From Pseudoalteromonas caenipelagi (GTDB taxonomy: Bacteria; Pseudomonadota; Gammaproteobacteria; Enterobacterales; Alteromonadaceae): DNA of 64,000 nucleotides. The DNA lies in the NCBI RefSeq assembly GCF_013140855.1, contig NZ_JABBPG010000008.1, positions 1 through 64,000 of the forward strand, written 5' to 3'. The position numbers were made by a program, and so were the translations under genes. Numbering within the stretch: the stretch's first letter is position 1; each line of letters opens with the position of its first letter. Below are positions 7,398 through 16,231 of the stretch, in pieces. Below the pieces are notes generated by a model. That model ran no database searches, had not been told where the DNA came from, and saw only the letters and a list, made by a program, of their open reading frames with translations.

Positions 7398-8260
7398 CTA
7401 GATGGCTCTGCTAATACATGCTTAATTTCATGCTTTAGGTTTTGACCAATCGTACTGTTTTGAATGTCAAAACGATGGATTAGGCATAGCTCATCCACTA
7501 CCGTTGCGCTGTTTTTCTCAAAGCGGCGCAATGGTTCTGCGCATTTTTTGGCAACTCGCTCAGGTAAAATTCCTGCGCCAATGCCTTTGGCTACTAAACT
7601 GGCAATCACTTCTAAATTATTAGAATGCTCCACTTGAAAATGAGTGAGGTCGAGTACTTTTAACAACGCTTGGCTTTGCTTTAGGTTTGGATCACAGTAT
7701 AAAACGGTGTTGTCGTTATCTGTGCTGAAATTTTTAAGCGAACTACTTTGCCAAAGCGTTACTTCATCTAAAAACAGTTTGTGGATCACCAAATCAGGGT
7801 GGGGCACTGGGTTAATGACCAGCCCAAAATCTATTTCACAGTTAACGACTTGTTCGGTGATCTTTCTTGACAGATCATGCACCAAATTCAACTTCAAAGC
7901 GGGATATTTGTGTTTTAAAGCGCTTAGTAGCTCGGGTAATGTGTACAATGCAACCGATGGATGACAGCCAATACTAAAGGTGCCAACCATATCTGTACTT
8001 GCACGAAGCACATTGGCGTGCAGCTGCTCCCACTCAGTCATAAATTTACGGCTGTGCTGAGCTAGCGCTTTTCCTGCATGGGTGAGTTTAACACCGTTTC
8101 GGCTTCTTATAAGCAGTTGTGTAGCAAACACTTGCTCAAGTCGCTTTATTGCTGTGCTCATGCTAGGTTGTGTGATGCCAAGCCGTTGTGCTGCGCGTGA
8201 TAAGTTGTGGGTGTTTGCTACCTCAATAAAGTAGGCAAGATCATCAAAAGATGGTCGCAT
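7394..8260 (-). CDS. LysR-family transcriptional regulator
   Basis: A 288-residue LysR regulator. The helix-turn-helix (LSRAAQRLGITQPSMSTAIK, about residues 19-38) is textbook, and the effector domain begins near residue 90 (GTFSIGCHPSVALYTLPELL). It points away from the frameshifted AztD-like gene, with its promoter region toward 8261-8400. No divergent partner is adjacent: the next upstream gene (ending at 8492) is on the same strand and separated by a terminator-like hairpin. The target is therefore unknown. Confidence 0.9.
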   Translation of the reverse strand: MRPSFDDLAYFIEVANTHNLSRAAQRLGITQPSMSTAIKRLEQVFATQLLIRSRNGVKLTHAGKALAQHSRKFMTEWEQLHANVLRASTDMVGTFSIGCHPSVALYTLPELLSALKHKYPALKLNLVHDLSRKITEQVVNCEIDFGLVINPVPHPDLVIHKLFLDEVTLWQSSSLKNFSTDNDNTVLYCDPNLKQSQALLKVLDLTHFQVEHSNNLEVIASLVAKGIGAGILPERVAKKCAEPLRRFEKNSATVVDELCLIHRFDIQNSTIGQNLKHEIKHVLAEPSS

Positions 8261-8398
8261 TATATTCCTTTGTATAGTTGTAAATTTTTTGTAAGTTTAC
8301 TCGCTATAATGGCAATGTGCATTATTTGGGTACTTATAACGTAAATTTTGGAATATTTGAGGTTTTATATGCCGAGCGTGGCTGATAAATAACAAAAA

Positions 8399-8425
8399 TG
8401 TGCGCGACCACTAGGGTTGCGCACA
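8399..8425 (-). terminator. Intrinsic terminator after AztD-like gene
   Basis: Read on the minus strand, TGTGCGCAACC and GGTCGCGCACA form a GC-rich stem with one mismatch and a 4-5 base loop, followed by TTTTTG. It lies about 65 bases beyond the stop of the AztD-like frame (8492) and separates it from the LysR gene. Confidence 0.75.
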
Positions 8426-8491
8426 AAGGGTGGGAGAAGCCAACAAAATATGTCTGCTCTATCGTTAAGGTTTAGTTTTTACAGAATTAGA

Positions 8492-9774
8492 TTACTTTTT
8501 GGTTACACCGAGCCATGCTGCTGATTCAATTGGTGCATCAAGCGTCATAATGGGCGCCGCAGAGTGCTGCTCAAGATCGAGCGAGATGACCTTTTGGTCA
8601 TGAATAAGATACGTCATATTGTAGGCTTGGTTATTGATAAGCAACATGCTGCTGTCTGTATTGATGGATTCAACGGCTTTAAATCGCCCCGCGGCTTGAA
8701 ACTCATTATCACTATCAAAGATATTGATATAGCCTAATTCGTCTACCACGAGCAAGTCTTTAGACACGGCGCTCATTCCGTAAGCAAGATAATTTGCTAC
8801 GCCTTCGGGTTGCCAGTTAAATGCACTGATCTCGTTGTTAGCTAGGTCAATTTTGTAAAAACTACCGCGCGCGATACCAATCATTAAGTCATGGTCTTGA
8901 CCTGCCAACAGTTTGCCGATGCGATGCTCATTAGGGAGTGCTTGTGAGTTGGCAATATGGGTCGCGCTAAATGTGCTGCTTTGCTGGGTTATTTTCACAA
9001 TCCCATCGGCGCACGCAAAAACGATGTGATCTTGTGTTTGAGCACTGCCATGTAACGCTGGGCACTTTGGTGCAAAAGTCTGTTCTTGATGAAAATGGTC
9101 ACCATGGATCTCGAACAATCCCAATTGATCTGGCAGGGTGCTTTCACTTTGCGGGTCGCGCAAAGTAGCGATGACCCATTCTGAGCGTATCTCACCTGTA
9201 CCGTGCATATAGGTGTTAAAGTAATGTTCAGCCAACACGTTTTGTTCCTCTATGCTGGTATCTGATAATAGCGCAAAGCTTGCATTGGCTGCAGTTTCTT
9301 TGTCGCCATCAAAAAATAACAAGGTATTTGGTGTATTGGGTACATAGTGAGTGGCTTTGCTGTTATGTAGCTCAAATCCAAGTAAACTAGGCTCTTCTTG
9401 ATGTAAATGTGGCGTGTCTTGCTCGGTTTCAATATACAGGCCACCATCAATGAATTGCACCAAATCTTCTTGACGCGAAATCGCTGATACGTAACGTCCT
9501 TCAGGACTGGTTTTAAGCTTGTTCCGATATGGGTTGTACTTAATGTTTGTACTAACTCACCGTTTTCTAAATTATAAATAGAGAGCGAGTTGCCTTGAGT
9601 GAGCGCCAACCGGCCAACTGGAAGCGGAATGTCTTCAGGGGCTTTGTTTTGACCCGCTTGCTCTTTATTATTGGTTTGTTCACTTTGAGTGATGGGGGTT
9701 AACGTATGTTTCTCCGACCCACAGCCCGATAGCAAAGCAAATGAGATGCTCGCGAGTAAAAAGTGCATTTTCAT
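8492..9774 (-). pseudogene. aztD: AztD-like zinc chaperone, beta-propeller lipoprotein, frameshifted
   Basis: The first part (from ATG at 9774) has a lipoprotein signal peptide with lipobox LLSGC, then LALTQGNSLSIYNLENGE. The rest lies in another frame (8492 to about 9514) and continues as SPEGRYVSAISRQEDLVQF and on. Joined, they give about 427 residues of a propeller protein with metal-ligand-like clusters (PHLHQEEP, HGDHFHQ, CPALHG, ACADG), as in AztD, the periplasmic zinc metallochaperone that loads the AztABC importer. The junction is near AAAACCAGTCC (about 9505-9515) and needs one missing base. Two Zur-box-like palindromes lie 18-54 bases before the start. No aztABC transporter genes are adjacent. 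The shift may be a real mutation or a sequencing error. Confidence 0.75.
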
Positions 9775-9791
9775 TGTACAACGCCAAGTTT

Positions 9792-9828
9792 GTTATAATA
9801 TATCATTTACTAAGCGTTATATTATAAC
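9792..9828. promoter_or_regulatory. Two Zur-box-like operators
   Basis: GTTATATTATAAC (9816-9828) is a perfect 13-base palindrome around a central base and matches the core of the gammaproteobacterial Zur operator (GTTATAATATAAC). GTTATAATATATC (9792-9804) is a near match 24 bases away. They sit immediately upstream of the AztD-like zinc-chaperone gene on the minus strand, which is the expected kind of target for zinc repression. Confidence 0.8.
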
Positions 9829-9869
9829 ATATTGATTGTTCAATAAAGGCGTCCAAAAACTTGAGTTAT

Positions 9870-10165
9870 GTCGTTAAAGAGGGTTATCCACTATGCTTAG
9901 AGCTAAGCAGATTGAGTATAAGCACGGTTTTTTATGCTGTAATGAACTGAAAGGAACGGCAAATAATATGGTAATCGGAGTGTCGGATAAAAAATCCTTT
10001 CAAGCCAGTTTTAATGCTAATTGTGTTCAATTCACTATTAATCGCCTACTATTAGCGCGTAAATTCGTCTTGCCTATAGGTGAGCGGGGCAGTGAGCGCT
10101 TCATATAAACAAAATGGGTTAATCTATATCTTATTCAAACCTCAGGCTAGGTAGCCAATGATTTA
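9870..10165. repeat. Intergenic repeat copy related to 41637-41845
   Basis: This stretch shares blocks with the intergenic region at 41637-41845: GTTTTAATGCTAATTGTG against GTTTTAACGCTAACTGCA, the CGTAAATTCG(T/C)CTTG block, and the end motif TTATTCAAACCTCAGGCTA. A 71-residue ORF can be drawn through it (9893-10108) but it is not protein-like and I do not call it. The element ends about 30 bases before the PmrA-like box. Confidence 0.6.
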
Positions 10166-10192
10166 CTATTTGTCCGAGCTAAGGCTGTCTTT

Positions 10193-10209
10193 CTTAAGTT
10201 TTTCTTAAG
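10193..10209 (+). promoter_or_regulatory. PmrA-box-like operator of the envelope operon
   Basis: CTTAAG-TTTTT-CTTAAG: two perfect CTTAAG half-sites separated by exactly 5 bases, which is the arrangement of the PmrA/BasR box. It lies 43 bases before the ATG at 10253, about where a -35 region would be, with CATACT or TTTATA as possible -10 elements downstream. The operon behind it includes eptA, the classical PmrA target, so function and site agree. Confidence 0.8.
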
Positions 10210-10252
10210 CTTCGCATACTAATTTATAAAAAAATCACAAAGTAAGTTAGTT

Positions 10253-12229
10253 ATGCAGCAAGTTTATCGTTATTTACATGCCCACAAGTCAGTGTGGATG
10301 ACCTTTTTGACATTGTTAGCGCTGTTTACAATAAGCCGGTTAGCCTTGTCTGTGTGGCTAATCGAACGCATCACGCAAGACAGTTTATTTGAGTTGCTAT
10401 GGGGTGGTTTTAGGGTTGATGTAAGTACCAGCGCTTATTTGTTGTTACCTGTATTATTGCTGGTATTCTTTGGTTATTTTTTGCCTACTCGGTGGCAATA
10501 TTTCGTAAACAAGCTCTGTCAAAGCTATATTGTGCTTTTAATCACATCAGTGGTTTTGTTTGAAATTGCAACGCCCGCTTTTATCAACCAATACGATGTA
10601 AGGCCTAATCGTTTATTTATTGAATACTTGCAGTACCCTCATGAAGTGTTTTCTATGTTGGTAAATGGTCATTTATTTACTTTGGTCGTCGCTGTAGTGC
10701 TATGTGGTGCTACGGCATTTGTCACCTCGCAGTATATTGCTCATCACAAAGCTACGTCTTCTAACGTGGGCTGGGTAACACATTCATTATTAAGCTTGTG
10801 TTGTTTAATTGCTTTAGCGTTAATGGCTAGAGGGACACTCGGTCATCGACCTTTGAATCCATCTTTAGTCTACTTTTCTCAAGATGCATTAGTTAATTCT
10901 TTGACGTTAAACTCCCCCTATAGTGTCGCATTCGCAATAAAAAATATGCGTAGCGAAGCCAGTGCCCAAGCGCTATATGGTGCATTAGATAAGCAAAAGA
11001 TCATTCAGCTAGTTAGAAATGAAGCGTATAAAAGTGCATTTATAAGCGATGAGTTTCCCACGTTGTCTCGTGAACCAAGCTTTTACCAAGGGCAGCAGAA
11101 AAACTTGGTGATTGTATTGGAGGAAAGCTTAGGTGCTAGGTTTGTTGGGGCGTTAGGGGGCTCTGGCCTTACTCCTAATTTCGATCAACTCTACCAACAA
11201 GGCTGGGGTTTTAAGAATATGTACGCAACGGGTACTCGCTCTGTAAGGGGGATAGAAGCGGTAATTACCGGCTTTATGCCTTCGCCATCTCGCTCAGTTG
11301 TCAAGTTATCGAAATCTCAACATCAGTTTTATACGCTGGCCAGTGCGTTATCACAACAAGGCTACACCACTCAGTTTATTTACGGTGGAGAAAGTCATTT
11401 TGACAATATGAAAAGCTTTTTCCTCGGTAATGGGTTCAGCGACATTGTAGATATAAATGACATTGAATCGCCCGAATTTGTAGCTTCATGGGGGGTAAGC
11501 GATGAAGATTTATTCAACCAAGCAGACAAAGAGCTTGTGGCGCTTGCTCAGTCCAATCAGCCTTTTTTCAGCTTGATCTTTACTTCTAGTAATCATGATC
11601 CGTTTGATATCCCAAAAGGAAAAGTTTCTTTAGAAGATGATTTTAAAAGTGATAATCGAGCAAGAGATTTAGCGATTAAATATGCAGATCATGCACTTGG
11701 CAACTTTATTACCACAGCCCAAAAGCGTGATTATTGGCAAAATACAATCTTCTTAGTGGTTGCCGACCATGATGTTAGAGTGTTTGGTAGTGAACCCGTA
11801 CCTATAAAATCTTTTCATATACCGGCTGTTATCCTTAACAGTGAAGTGAATGCTCATGCCGATGAGCGGTTAGTAAGCCAAATCGACCTGCCCGTGACTT
11901 TACTGTCATTGCTCGGCGTACAAGAGCCATCTCCGATGATTGGGTATGACTTAACTAAAACTTACCCTACACAGCGCGCGATGATGCAGTACTACGATAA
12001 CTACGCCTATATAGAAAACGATAAAGTGGCAGTACTTATGCCAGGAAAGAAAGCGAGTTATTGGCATTATGATGTAAAGAACAAACAACAACATGCCATT
12101 ATGCCAAGCACAGAGTTAGAACAGATAAAAGAAAAGGCGCTCGCCCATGTATTATTCAGTTCGTTAGCTTATCAAAAACAGCTATATCGCTCGAATGTAA
12201 ACCACAGACAAGTAGTTAAAGTGCATTAA
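10253..12229 (+). CDS. LTA synthase-like sulfatase-fold membrane enzyme
   Basis: A 658-residue inner-membrane protein: about five N-terminal transmembrane segments (within residues 15-200) and a periplasmic alkaline-phosphatase-superfamily domain from about residue 280. Visible are NLVIVLEESLG (metal-binding Glu, about 284-294), the nucleophile region NMYATGTRSVRG (about 322-333) and VVADHDVRVFG (metal site). The layout is that of the LtaS/OpgB-like group, which transfers phosphoglycerol or phosphoethanolamine head groups; in Gram-negative bacteria the acceptor is usually a periplasmic glucan or lipid A sugar. It is first in an operon with eptA and dgkA behind a PmrA-like box, which suggests surface remodelling against cationic peptides. 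The acceptor is inferred, not shown. Confidence 0.85.
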   Translation: MQQVYRYLHAHKSVWMTFLTLLALFTISRLALSVWLIERITQDSLFELLWGGFRVDVSTSAYLLLPVLLLVFFGYFLPTRWQYFVNKLCQSYIVLLITSVVLFEIATPAFINQYDVRPNRLFIEYLQYPHEVFSMLVNGHLFTLVVAVVLCGATAFVTSQYIAHHKATSSNVGWVTHSLLSLCCLIALALMARGTLGHRPLNPSLVYFSQDALVNSLTLNSPYSVAFAIKNMRSEASAQALYGALDKQKIIQLVRNEAYKSAFISDEFPTLSREPSFYQGQQKNLVIVLEESLGARFVGALGGSGLTPNFDQLYQQGWGFKNMYATGTRSVRGIEAVITGFMPSPSRSVVKLSKSQHQFYTLASALSQQGYTTQFIYGGESHFDNMKSFFLGNGFSDIVDINDIESPEFVASWGVSDEDLFNQADKELVALAQSNQPFFSLIFTSSNHDPFDIPKGKVSLEDDFKSDNRARDLAIKYADHALGNFITTAQKRDYWQNTIFLVVADHDVRVFGSEPVPIKSFHIPAVILNSEVNAHADERLVSQIDLPVTLLSLLGVQEPSPMIGYDLTKTYPTQRAMMQYYDNYAYIENDKVAVLMPGKKASYWHYDVKNKQQHAIMPSTELEQIKEKALAHVLFSSLAYQKQLYRSNVNHRQVVKVH

Positions 12230-12245
12230 TAAATTGGAGCGCGAT

Positions 12246-13883
12246 ATGGTTAGACATTTGTTTCCCAGAAGCTTTATCGGTTTGATGGTTTTAACCACCT
12301 TATACATGACCGTGGTGGTTAATTGGATATTTTTACAAAAAGCTTTTGATGCTGTTGATTACACACGCTTTACTGGCTTAAGCATGATGTTGTCACTTCC
12401 TGTGGTGTTATTTTGTTTAACCATTATGGTAAACAGCTGGTGCTCGTTGTTTGCATTCACAAGAGTCATGATGTTTATCTGCATATTGGTATCTGGTGCT
12501 CTACTATATGCTGCGCTCAGTTATGGTGTCATTTTTGACAAAGAGATGATTGTCAATATTGTGCAAACTGATCAGCATGAAGCGTTTTCTTATCTGAACT
12601 TTCGTGCACTTGCTGGTGTGTTACTGCTTGGGCTGCTTCCTGCATGGTTTATAACTAAGTGTTATCAAAGCGGAAGTTGGTTTAAAAAGGTGCGAGTAGT
12701 TTTAAAGATCAATGCGTTATCAGCCATCTTATTGATTGCGCTGATACTACCTCAATATCAAAGTTTTGCCGCAGTTGGCCGTAATCACAAAGAGCTTACA
12801 AGCTATATTCTGCCTTTTTCTTTGTATGTATCAGGTTATAAGTATCTAAGAGACAATTATGTTTACCAACCTTTACCATTTAAGCATTTGGATGACTCGC
12901 CTCACCTGGTTGATGGTAATGTACCTGTCTTTACCGTTGTTGTAGTTGGTGAGACTGCTCGGGCACAAAACTTTTCGTTGGGCGGCTATAAACGACCAAC
13001 CAATGCATATACGGTGGATGACCGTGTGCAGTTTTTTCCTTATGTTGAGTCTTGCGGTACTGCAACCGCTGTGTCTGTTCCTTGCATGTTTTCTAGACTC
13101 AATCACGATAATTATTCAAGCAGAGCCGCCGAAAGCCAGGATAATGTTTTAGATATTATTCAACGAGCAGGAAGTAACGTAACTTGGATAGACAACAATA
13201 GCAGCTGCAAAGGTGTATGTAAGCGAATACACAGTATTAAAATTGAGCCTAATGTAAGTAATGAATTATGTGATGGTGAATATTGTTACGATGAGGCATT
13301 ATTAGCGCCCTTAAGAGCCGCTCTCGCTCATAGCCCAACACAGAGTCAGCTTATTGTCTTGCACATGATTGGCTCTCATGGGCCAACTTATTATCGTCGT
13401 TATCCCAGCCGGTTTAAAAAATTTCTGCCCGATTGCCCCAGTAGCGATATTCAACATTGTTCACAGCAGCAGCTAGTTAATACATATGACAATACAATTT
13501 TGTACACTGATTATGTACTGCATCAAGTGATACGGGAATTAAAAAATGTCAGTGAAGGAACCGTTAATATGCTTTACCTGTCGGATCATGGAGAGTCATT
13601 AGGCGAGAAAGGGTTGTACTTACATGGTTTCCCTTATCGCTTTGCACCTGAAGAGCAAACACATGTACCAATGATATATTGGAGCAATAAAATGCAAAAC
13701 GCTGATTTTAGCAATTGCGTCAAGATGCATGCTACCCAGCCTATAAGCCACGACAATCTGTATGATACCTTAATGGGGCTTGTGCAAGTTAACAGCACAA
13801 CTTATGAACTAAACCACGATGTATTTGCACCGTGTCAGTATTCTAAGCTAGCTCATATTGGAGAGTTAAATGAAGTTCGATAG
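12246..13883 (+). CDS. eptA: Phosphoethanolamine transferase (EptA type)
   Basis: Transfers phosphoethanolamine from phosphatidylethanolamine to lipid A in the inner membrane, lowering negative charge and giving polymyxin resistance in relatives. Five N-terminal membrane segments are visible (about residues 10-190). The catalytic domain starts near VVVVGETARAQNFSLGGY (metal Glu) and includes the nucleophile region SCGTATAVSVPCMFS, the paired cysteines around SSCKGVCKR, and YLSDHGESLGE with HGFPY for zinc. I choose ATG 12246, after TTGGAGCG at about 6 bases, over the upstream TTG at 12234. It follows the LtaS-like gene by 16 bases and overlaps dgkA by 14 bases, so the three are surely co-transcribed. 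Confidence 0.92.
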   Translation: MVRHLFPRSFIGLMVLTTLYMTVVVNWIFLQKAFDAVDYTRFTGLSMMLSLPVVLFCLTIMVNSWCSLFAFTRVMMFICILVSGALLYAALSYGVIFDKEMIVNIVQTDQHEAFSYLNFRALAGVLLLGLLPAWFITKCYQSGSWFKKVRVVLKINALSAILLIALILPQYQSFAAVGRNHKELTSYILPFSLYVSGYKYLRDNYVYQPLPFKHLDDSPHLVDGNVPVFTVVVVGETARAQNFSLGGYKRPTNAYTVDDRVQFFPYVESCGTATAVSVPCMFSRLNHDNYSSRAAESQDNVLDIIQRAGSNVTWIDNNSSCKGVCKRIHSIKIEPNVSNELCDGEYCYDEALLAPLRAALAHSPTQSQLIVLHMIGSHGPTYYRRYPSRFKKFLPDCPSSDIQHCSQQQLVNTYDNTILYTDYVLHQVIRELKNVSEGTVNMLYLSDHGESLGEKGLYLHGFPYRFAPEEQTHVPMIYWSNKMQNADFSNCVKMHATQPISHDNLYDTLMGLVQVNSTTYELNHDVFAPCQYSKLAHIGELNEVR

Positions 13884-14256
13884 TACGAATAAACCCACCG
13901 GAGTCAGGCGAATATTTCTTGCTCTGAGTAACTCAGCGCGGGCGCTGCGATGGTTGGCTTACAATGAGTCAGCATTTCGTCAAGAGCTTATATTATTATT
14001 GATCACGTTTGGCGTTATTTTTACGGTAGATTTTTCATTATATGAAAAAGTGATGATGCTATGTGCTACCTTGTTTGTGATGTTTGCAGAAATCGTCAAT
14101 ACAGCCATTGAAGCCATTGTTGATAGGGTGGGCCTTGAGATCCATCCTTTGTCAGGCTTGGCAAAAGACTTAGGATCTGCTGGCGTATTTATTGCGATTA
14201 TCGTATTTTTTTGTATCTGGGGTAGCTGCTTCTATACCAACTACTTCTCACTTTAA
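13870..14256 (+). CDS. dgkA: Diacylglycerol kinase DgkA
   Basis: A 128-residue integral membrane kinase that rephosphorylates diacylglycerol to phosphatidic acid. Three membrane helices and the conserved FAEIVNTAIEAIVDR helix with GLAKDLGSAGVF are all present, as expected for DgkA. EptA and LtaS-like enzymes release diacylglycerol from phospholipid donors, so coupling dgkA to them gives a recycling route; this arrangement is known in other gammaproteobacteria. The ATG at 13870 follows GGAGAG and overlaps the eptA stop, implying translational coupling. Confidence 0.93.
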   Translation: MKFDSTNKPTGVRRIFLALSNSARALRWLAYNESAFRQELILLLITFGVIFTVDFSLYEKVMMLCATLFVMFAEIVNTAIEAIVDRVGLEIHPLSGLAKDLGSAGVFIAIIVFFCIWGSCFYTNYFSL

Positions 14257-14261
14257 TATGT

Positions 14262-14345
14262 AACCTCAACTTCGGATTGTGTTTAGTCAGTTTACAAGTG
14301 CTTTCTATTCCAAAACTCTTATCCAAACCTTAGGTTATATAGAAA
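14262..14345. repeat. Short copy of the intergenic repeat family
   Basis: CAGTTTACAAGTGCTTTCT followed by CCAAAACTCTTATCCAAACC and TTAGGTTA closely matches 60590-60655. The left edge TAACCTCAACTTCGGAT resembles an inverted form of the right edge. At about 80 bases it is the shortest of four related intergenic copies in the window. Confidence 0.6.
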
Positions 14346-14384
14346 AACCACAAAGCCTGCCTTAGCTAACGGTAGTAAACATAA

Positions 14385-14415
14385 GTCAGCACTCGGGCCA
14401 ATGTGCTGACTTTTT
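14385..14415 (+). terminator. Intrinsic terminator of the LtaS-eptA-dgkA operon
   Basis: GTCAGCAC (14385-14392) and GTGCTGAC (14403-14410) form an 8-bp stem with a 10-base loop, followed by TTTTT. It lies about 130 bases beyond the dgkA stop and before the propionate regulator operators. Confidence 0.9.
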
Positions 14416-14479
14416 CATCGCTACCTTCGTTATATCTTGATAAAACAGCCCATTCATAAAATTTATATAGGCTATAAAC

Positions 14480-14547
14480 AAGATTGTCGACAATCTTGCG
14501 GTGATAAGGTTGACGTTAACGTAAACCACCTCTACTATTGTCTACAA
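14480..14547 (+). promoter_or_regulatory. GntR-type operators upstream of prpR
   Basis: AAGATTGTCGACAATCTT (14480-14497) is a perfect 18-bp palindrome. A second site TTGTCTACAA lies at 14538-14547. Both fit the TTGTNNACAA core bound by FadR/FCD-type GntR regulators. A third core, TTGTCGACAA, is inside the prpR coding region (14692-14701). Their position suggests that PrpR represses its own operon. Confidence 0.75.
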
Positions 14548-14577
14548 CTTATCATCACTCAGAATGTATTGCTCAAG

Positions 14578-15243
14578 ATGGACTTTTTTCAAGAACAAGC
14601 TGTAACTTCTTCAGACAAAGCGTTTTTCCGTCTTCGTAAAGAGATCGTAGAAGGGGTTATTCCATCAAGCACTAAGCTGAGTGAAACAGAATTGTCGACA
14701 AAGTATCAAGTGAGCCGAGCCGTTGTTCGTGAAGCAATTAACCGTTTAGAAGCGTGTAATATTGTGGAACGTAAGGCAAATGTTGGTGCCCGAGTGGTGT
14801 CACTCAGCCCTGAAGGGCTCATTGAACTTTATCAAGTACGAGAGTCTTTAGAAGGCATGGCAGCACGACTTGCAGCACAGCATATGACGGCACAAGAGAT
14901 CACTGAACTTAACGCGTTGTTGAATAGCCAATCGGATGAAGTAAAAAACGCCGAACTCTATTATCAAGAAGCGGGCGATTTAGATTTCCACTATCGCATT
15001 ATCCTAGGTAGTAAAAATAGCCACCTTATTTCTATGCTAGTCAATGGTCTTTACCATTTGGTACGCATGTATCGCGTGCAGCTTGGTATGGCTGGGCCTC
15101 GTGTTACTAGCGCATTTGATGAGCACAAGCATATTGTTCAAGCGATCAGTAATCGTGATCCAGAGCTTGCCGAGATGCTAATGCGTCGACATATCACTTA
15201 TTCAAAAAATAATATCGAAGCCAAACTTCAAAACAGCTTATAA
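14578..15243 (+). CDS. prpR: GntR/FCD-family regulator of the propionate operon
   Basis: A 221-residue GntR-family repressor: winged helix-turn-helix (about residues 12-75, LSETELSTKYQVSRAVVREAIN as the recognition part) and a C-terminal FCD ligand-binding domain with the metal-type Asp and His residues (DLDFHYRII, DEHKHIVQAI, MRRHI). I start it at ATG 14578, because a longer frame would place the palindromic operators inside the gene and adds a non-conserved leader. The gene is 11 bases before prpB in the same direction and is the first gene of the 2-methylcitrate operon. This GntR regulator replaces the Fis-type PrpR of enterics in many marine gammaproteobacteria. The likely effector is a methylcitrate-cycle intermediate (inferred). 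Confidence 0.88.
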   Translation: MDFFQEQAVTSSDKAFFRLRKEIVEGVIPSSTKLSETELSTKYQVSRAVVREAINRLEACNIVERKANVGARVVSLSPEGLIELYQVRESLEGMAARLAAQHMTAQEITELNALLNSQSDEVKNAELYYQEAGDLDFHYRIILGSKNSHLISMLVNGLYHLVRMYRVQLGMAGPRVTSAFDEHKHIVQAISNRDPELAEMLMRRHITYSKNNIEAKLQNSL

Positions 15244-15254
15244 GAGAGAACATC

Positions 15255-16145
15255 ATGACAGGATTAACAAGCGCAGGTAAAAAGTTCCGTGAGGCACTCA
15301 AAGCCAATCAGCCTTTACAGATAGTAGGTACTGTCAATGCTTACTCGGCGATTATGGCAAAAAAAATCGGTCATCAAGCGATTTATCTGTCTGGTGGTGG
15401 TGTAGCAAATGCATCTTACGGTCTGCCTGACTTAGGAATGACATCACTTAACGATGTAATTGCTGATGTGCAGCGTATCACTGCAGCATGTGATTTACCT
15501 TTATTGGTTGACATTGATACCGGTTGGGGTGGCGCATTTAACATTGCAAAAACCATTCGTGATATGGAAAAAGCAGGTGCTGCAGCAGTGCATATGGAAG
15601 ACCAAGTTGCGCAAAAGCGTTGCGGCCATCGTCCAAATAAAGAAATTGTATCAATTGAAGAGATGACTGACCGCATAAGAGCGGCGGTTGATGCGCGTAC
15701 CGATCCTGACTTTTTCATCATGGCACGCACCGATGCGTTTGCTCAAGAGGGGTTAGAAGCGGCGATTGAACGTGCCAAAGCTTATGTAGCTGCGGGCGCG
15801 GACGGTATTTTTGCTGAAGCGATTCAAACCGAAGAGCATTATAGAGCATTTAGCGAAGCATTAGATGTGCCGATTCTCGCTAATATTACCGAGTTTGGTA
15901 AAACGGAACTTTGGAACAAAGAAGAGCTTGGTCAGTGGGGCGTGGCTATTGTGCTTTATCCGCTAAGTGCATTCCGTGCCATGAACAAAGCAGCCGAGCT
16001 AGTTTATCAAACCATTTTAACGGACGGCGATCAAAAAGCTGTCATTGATAACATGCAAACTCGTATGGATTTGTACGACTATCTTGGTTACCACGATTAT
16101 GAGCAAAAGCTTGATTCACTATTTGCTCAAGGCAAAAACAAGTAA
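15255..16145 (+). CDS. prpB: 2-methylisocitrate lyase
   Basis: Cleaves 2-methylisocitrate to pyruvate and succinate, the last step of the methylcitrate cycle, in the cytoplasm. The 296-residue length, the Mg-binding DIDTGWGG block (about 87-94) and the catalytic loop KRCGHRPNKE (about 121-130) are characteristic of PrpB and separate it from isocitrate lyase (KKCGHLGGK type). Further conserved parts are ARTDAFAQEG and the C-terminal YHDYEQKLD. The ATG follows AGAGAAC. It is 11 bases after prpR and 86 bases before prpC. Confidence 0.96.
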   Translation: MTGLTSAGKKFREALKANQPLQIVGTVNAYSAIMAKKIGHQAIYLSGGGVANASYGLPDLGMTSLNDVIADVQRITAACDLPLLVDIDTGWGGAFNIAKTIRDMEKAGAAAVHMEDQVAQKRCGHRPNKEIVSIEEMTDRIRAAVDARTDPDFFIMARTDAFAQEGLEAAIERAKAYVAAGADGIFAEAIQTEEHYRAFSEALDVPILANITEFGKTELWNKEELGQWGVAIVLYPLSAFRAMNKAAELVYQTILTDGDQKAVIDNMQTRMDLYDYLGYHDYEQKLDSLFAQGKNK

Positions 16146-16231
16146 TTGAAAGATTTAAAATAATTGGGTGGGCCTGTGTGCTCACCATTAAAAATATTAT
16201 CCAGCAGGTAAAAAAATTCAGGAGAGTAAAA

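Noticed and set aside
9893..10108. 71-residue ORF
   Set aside because: It lies in a dispersed intergenic repeat, has no ribosome site, and shows no protein-like pattern.
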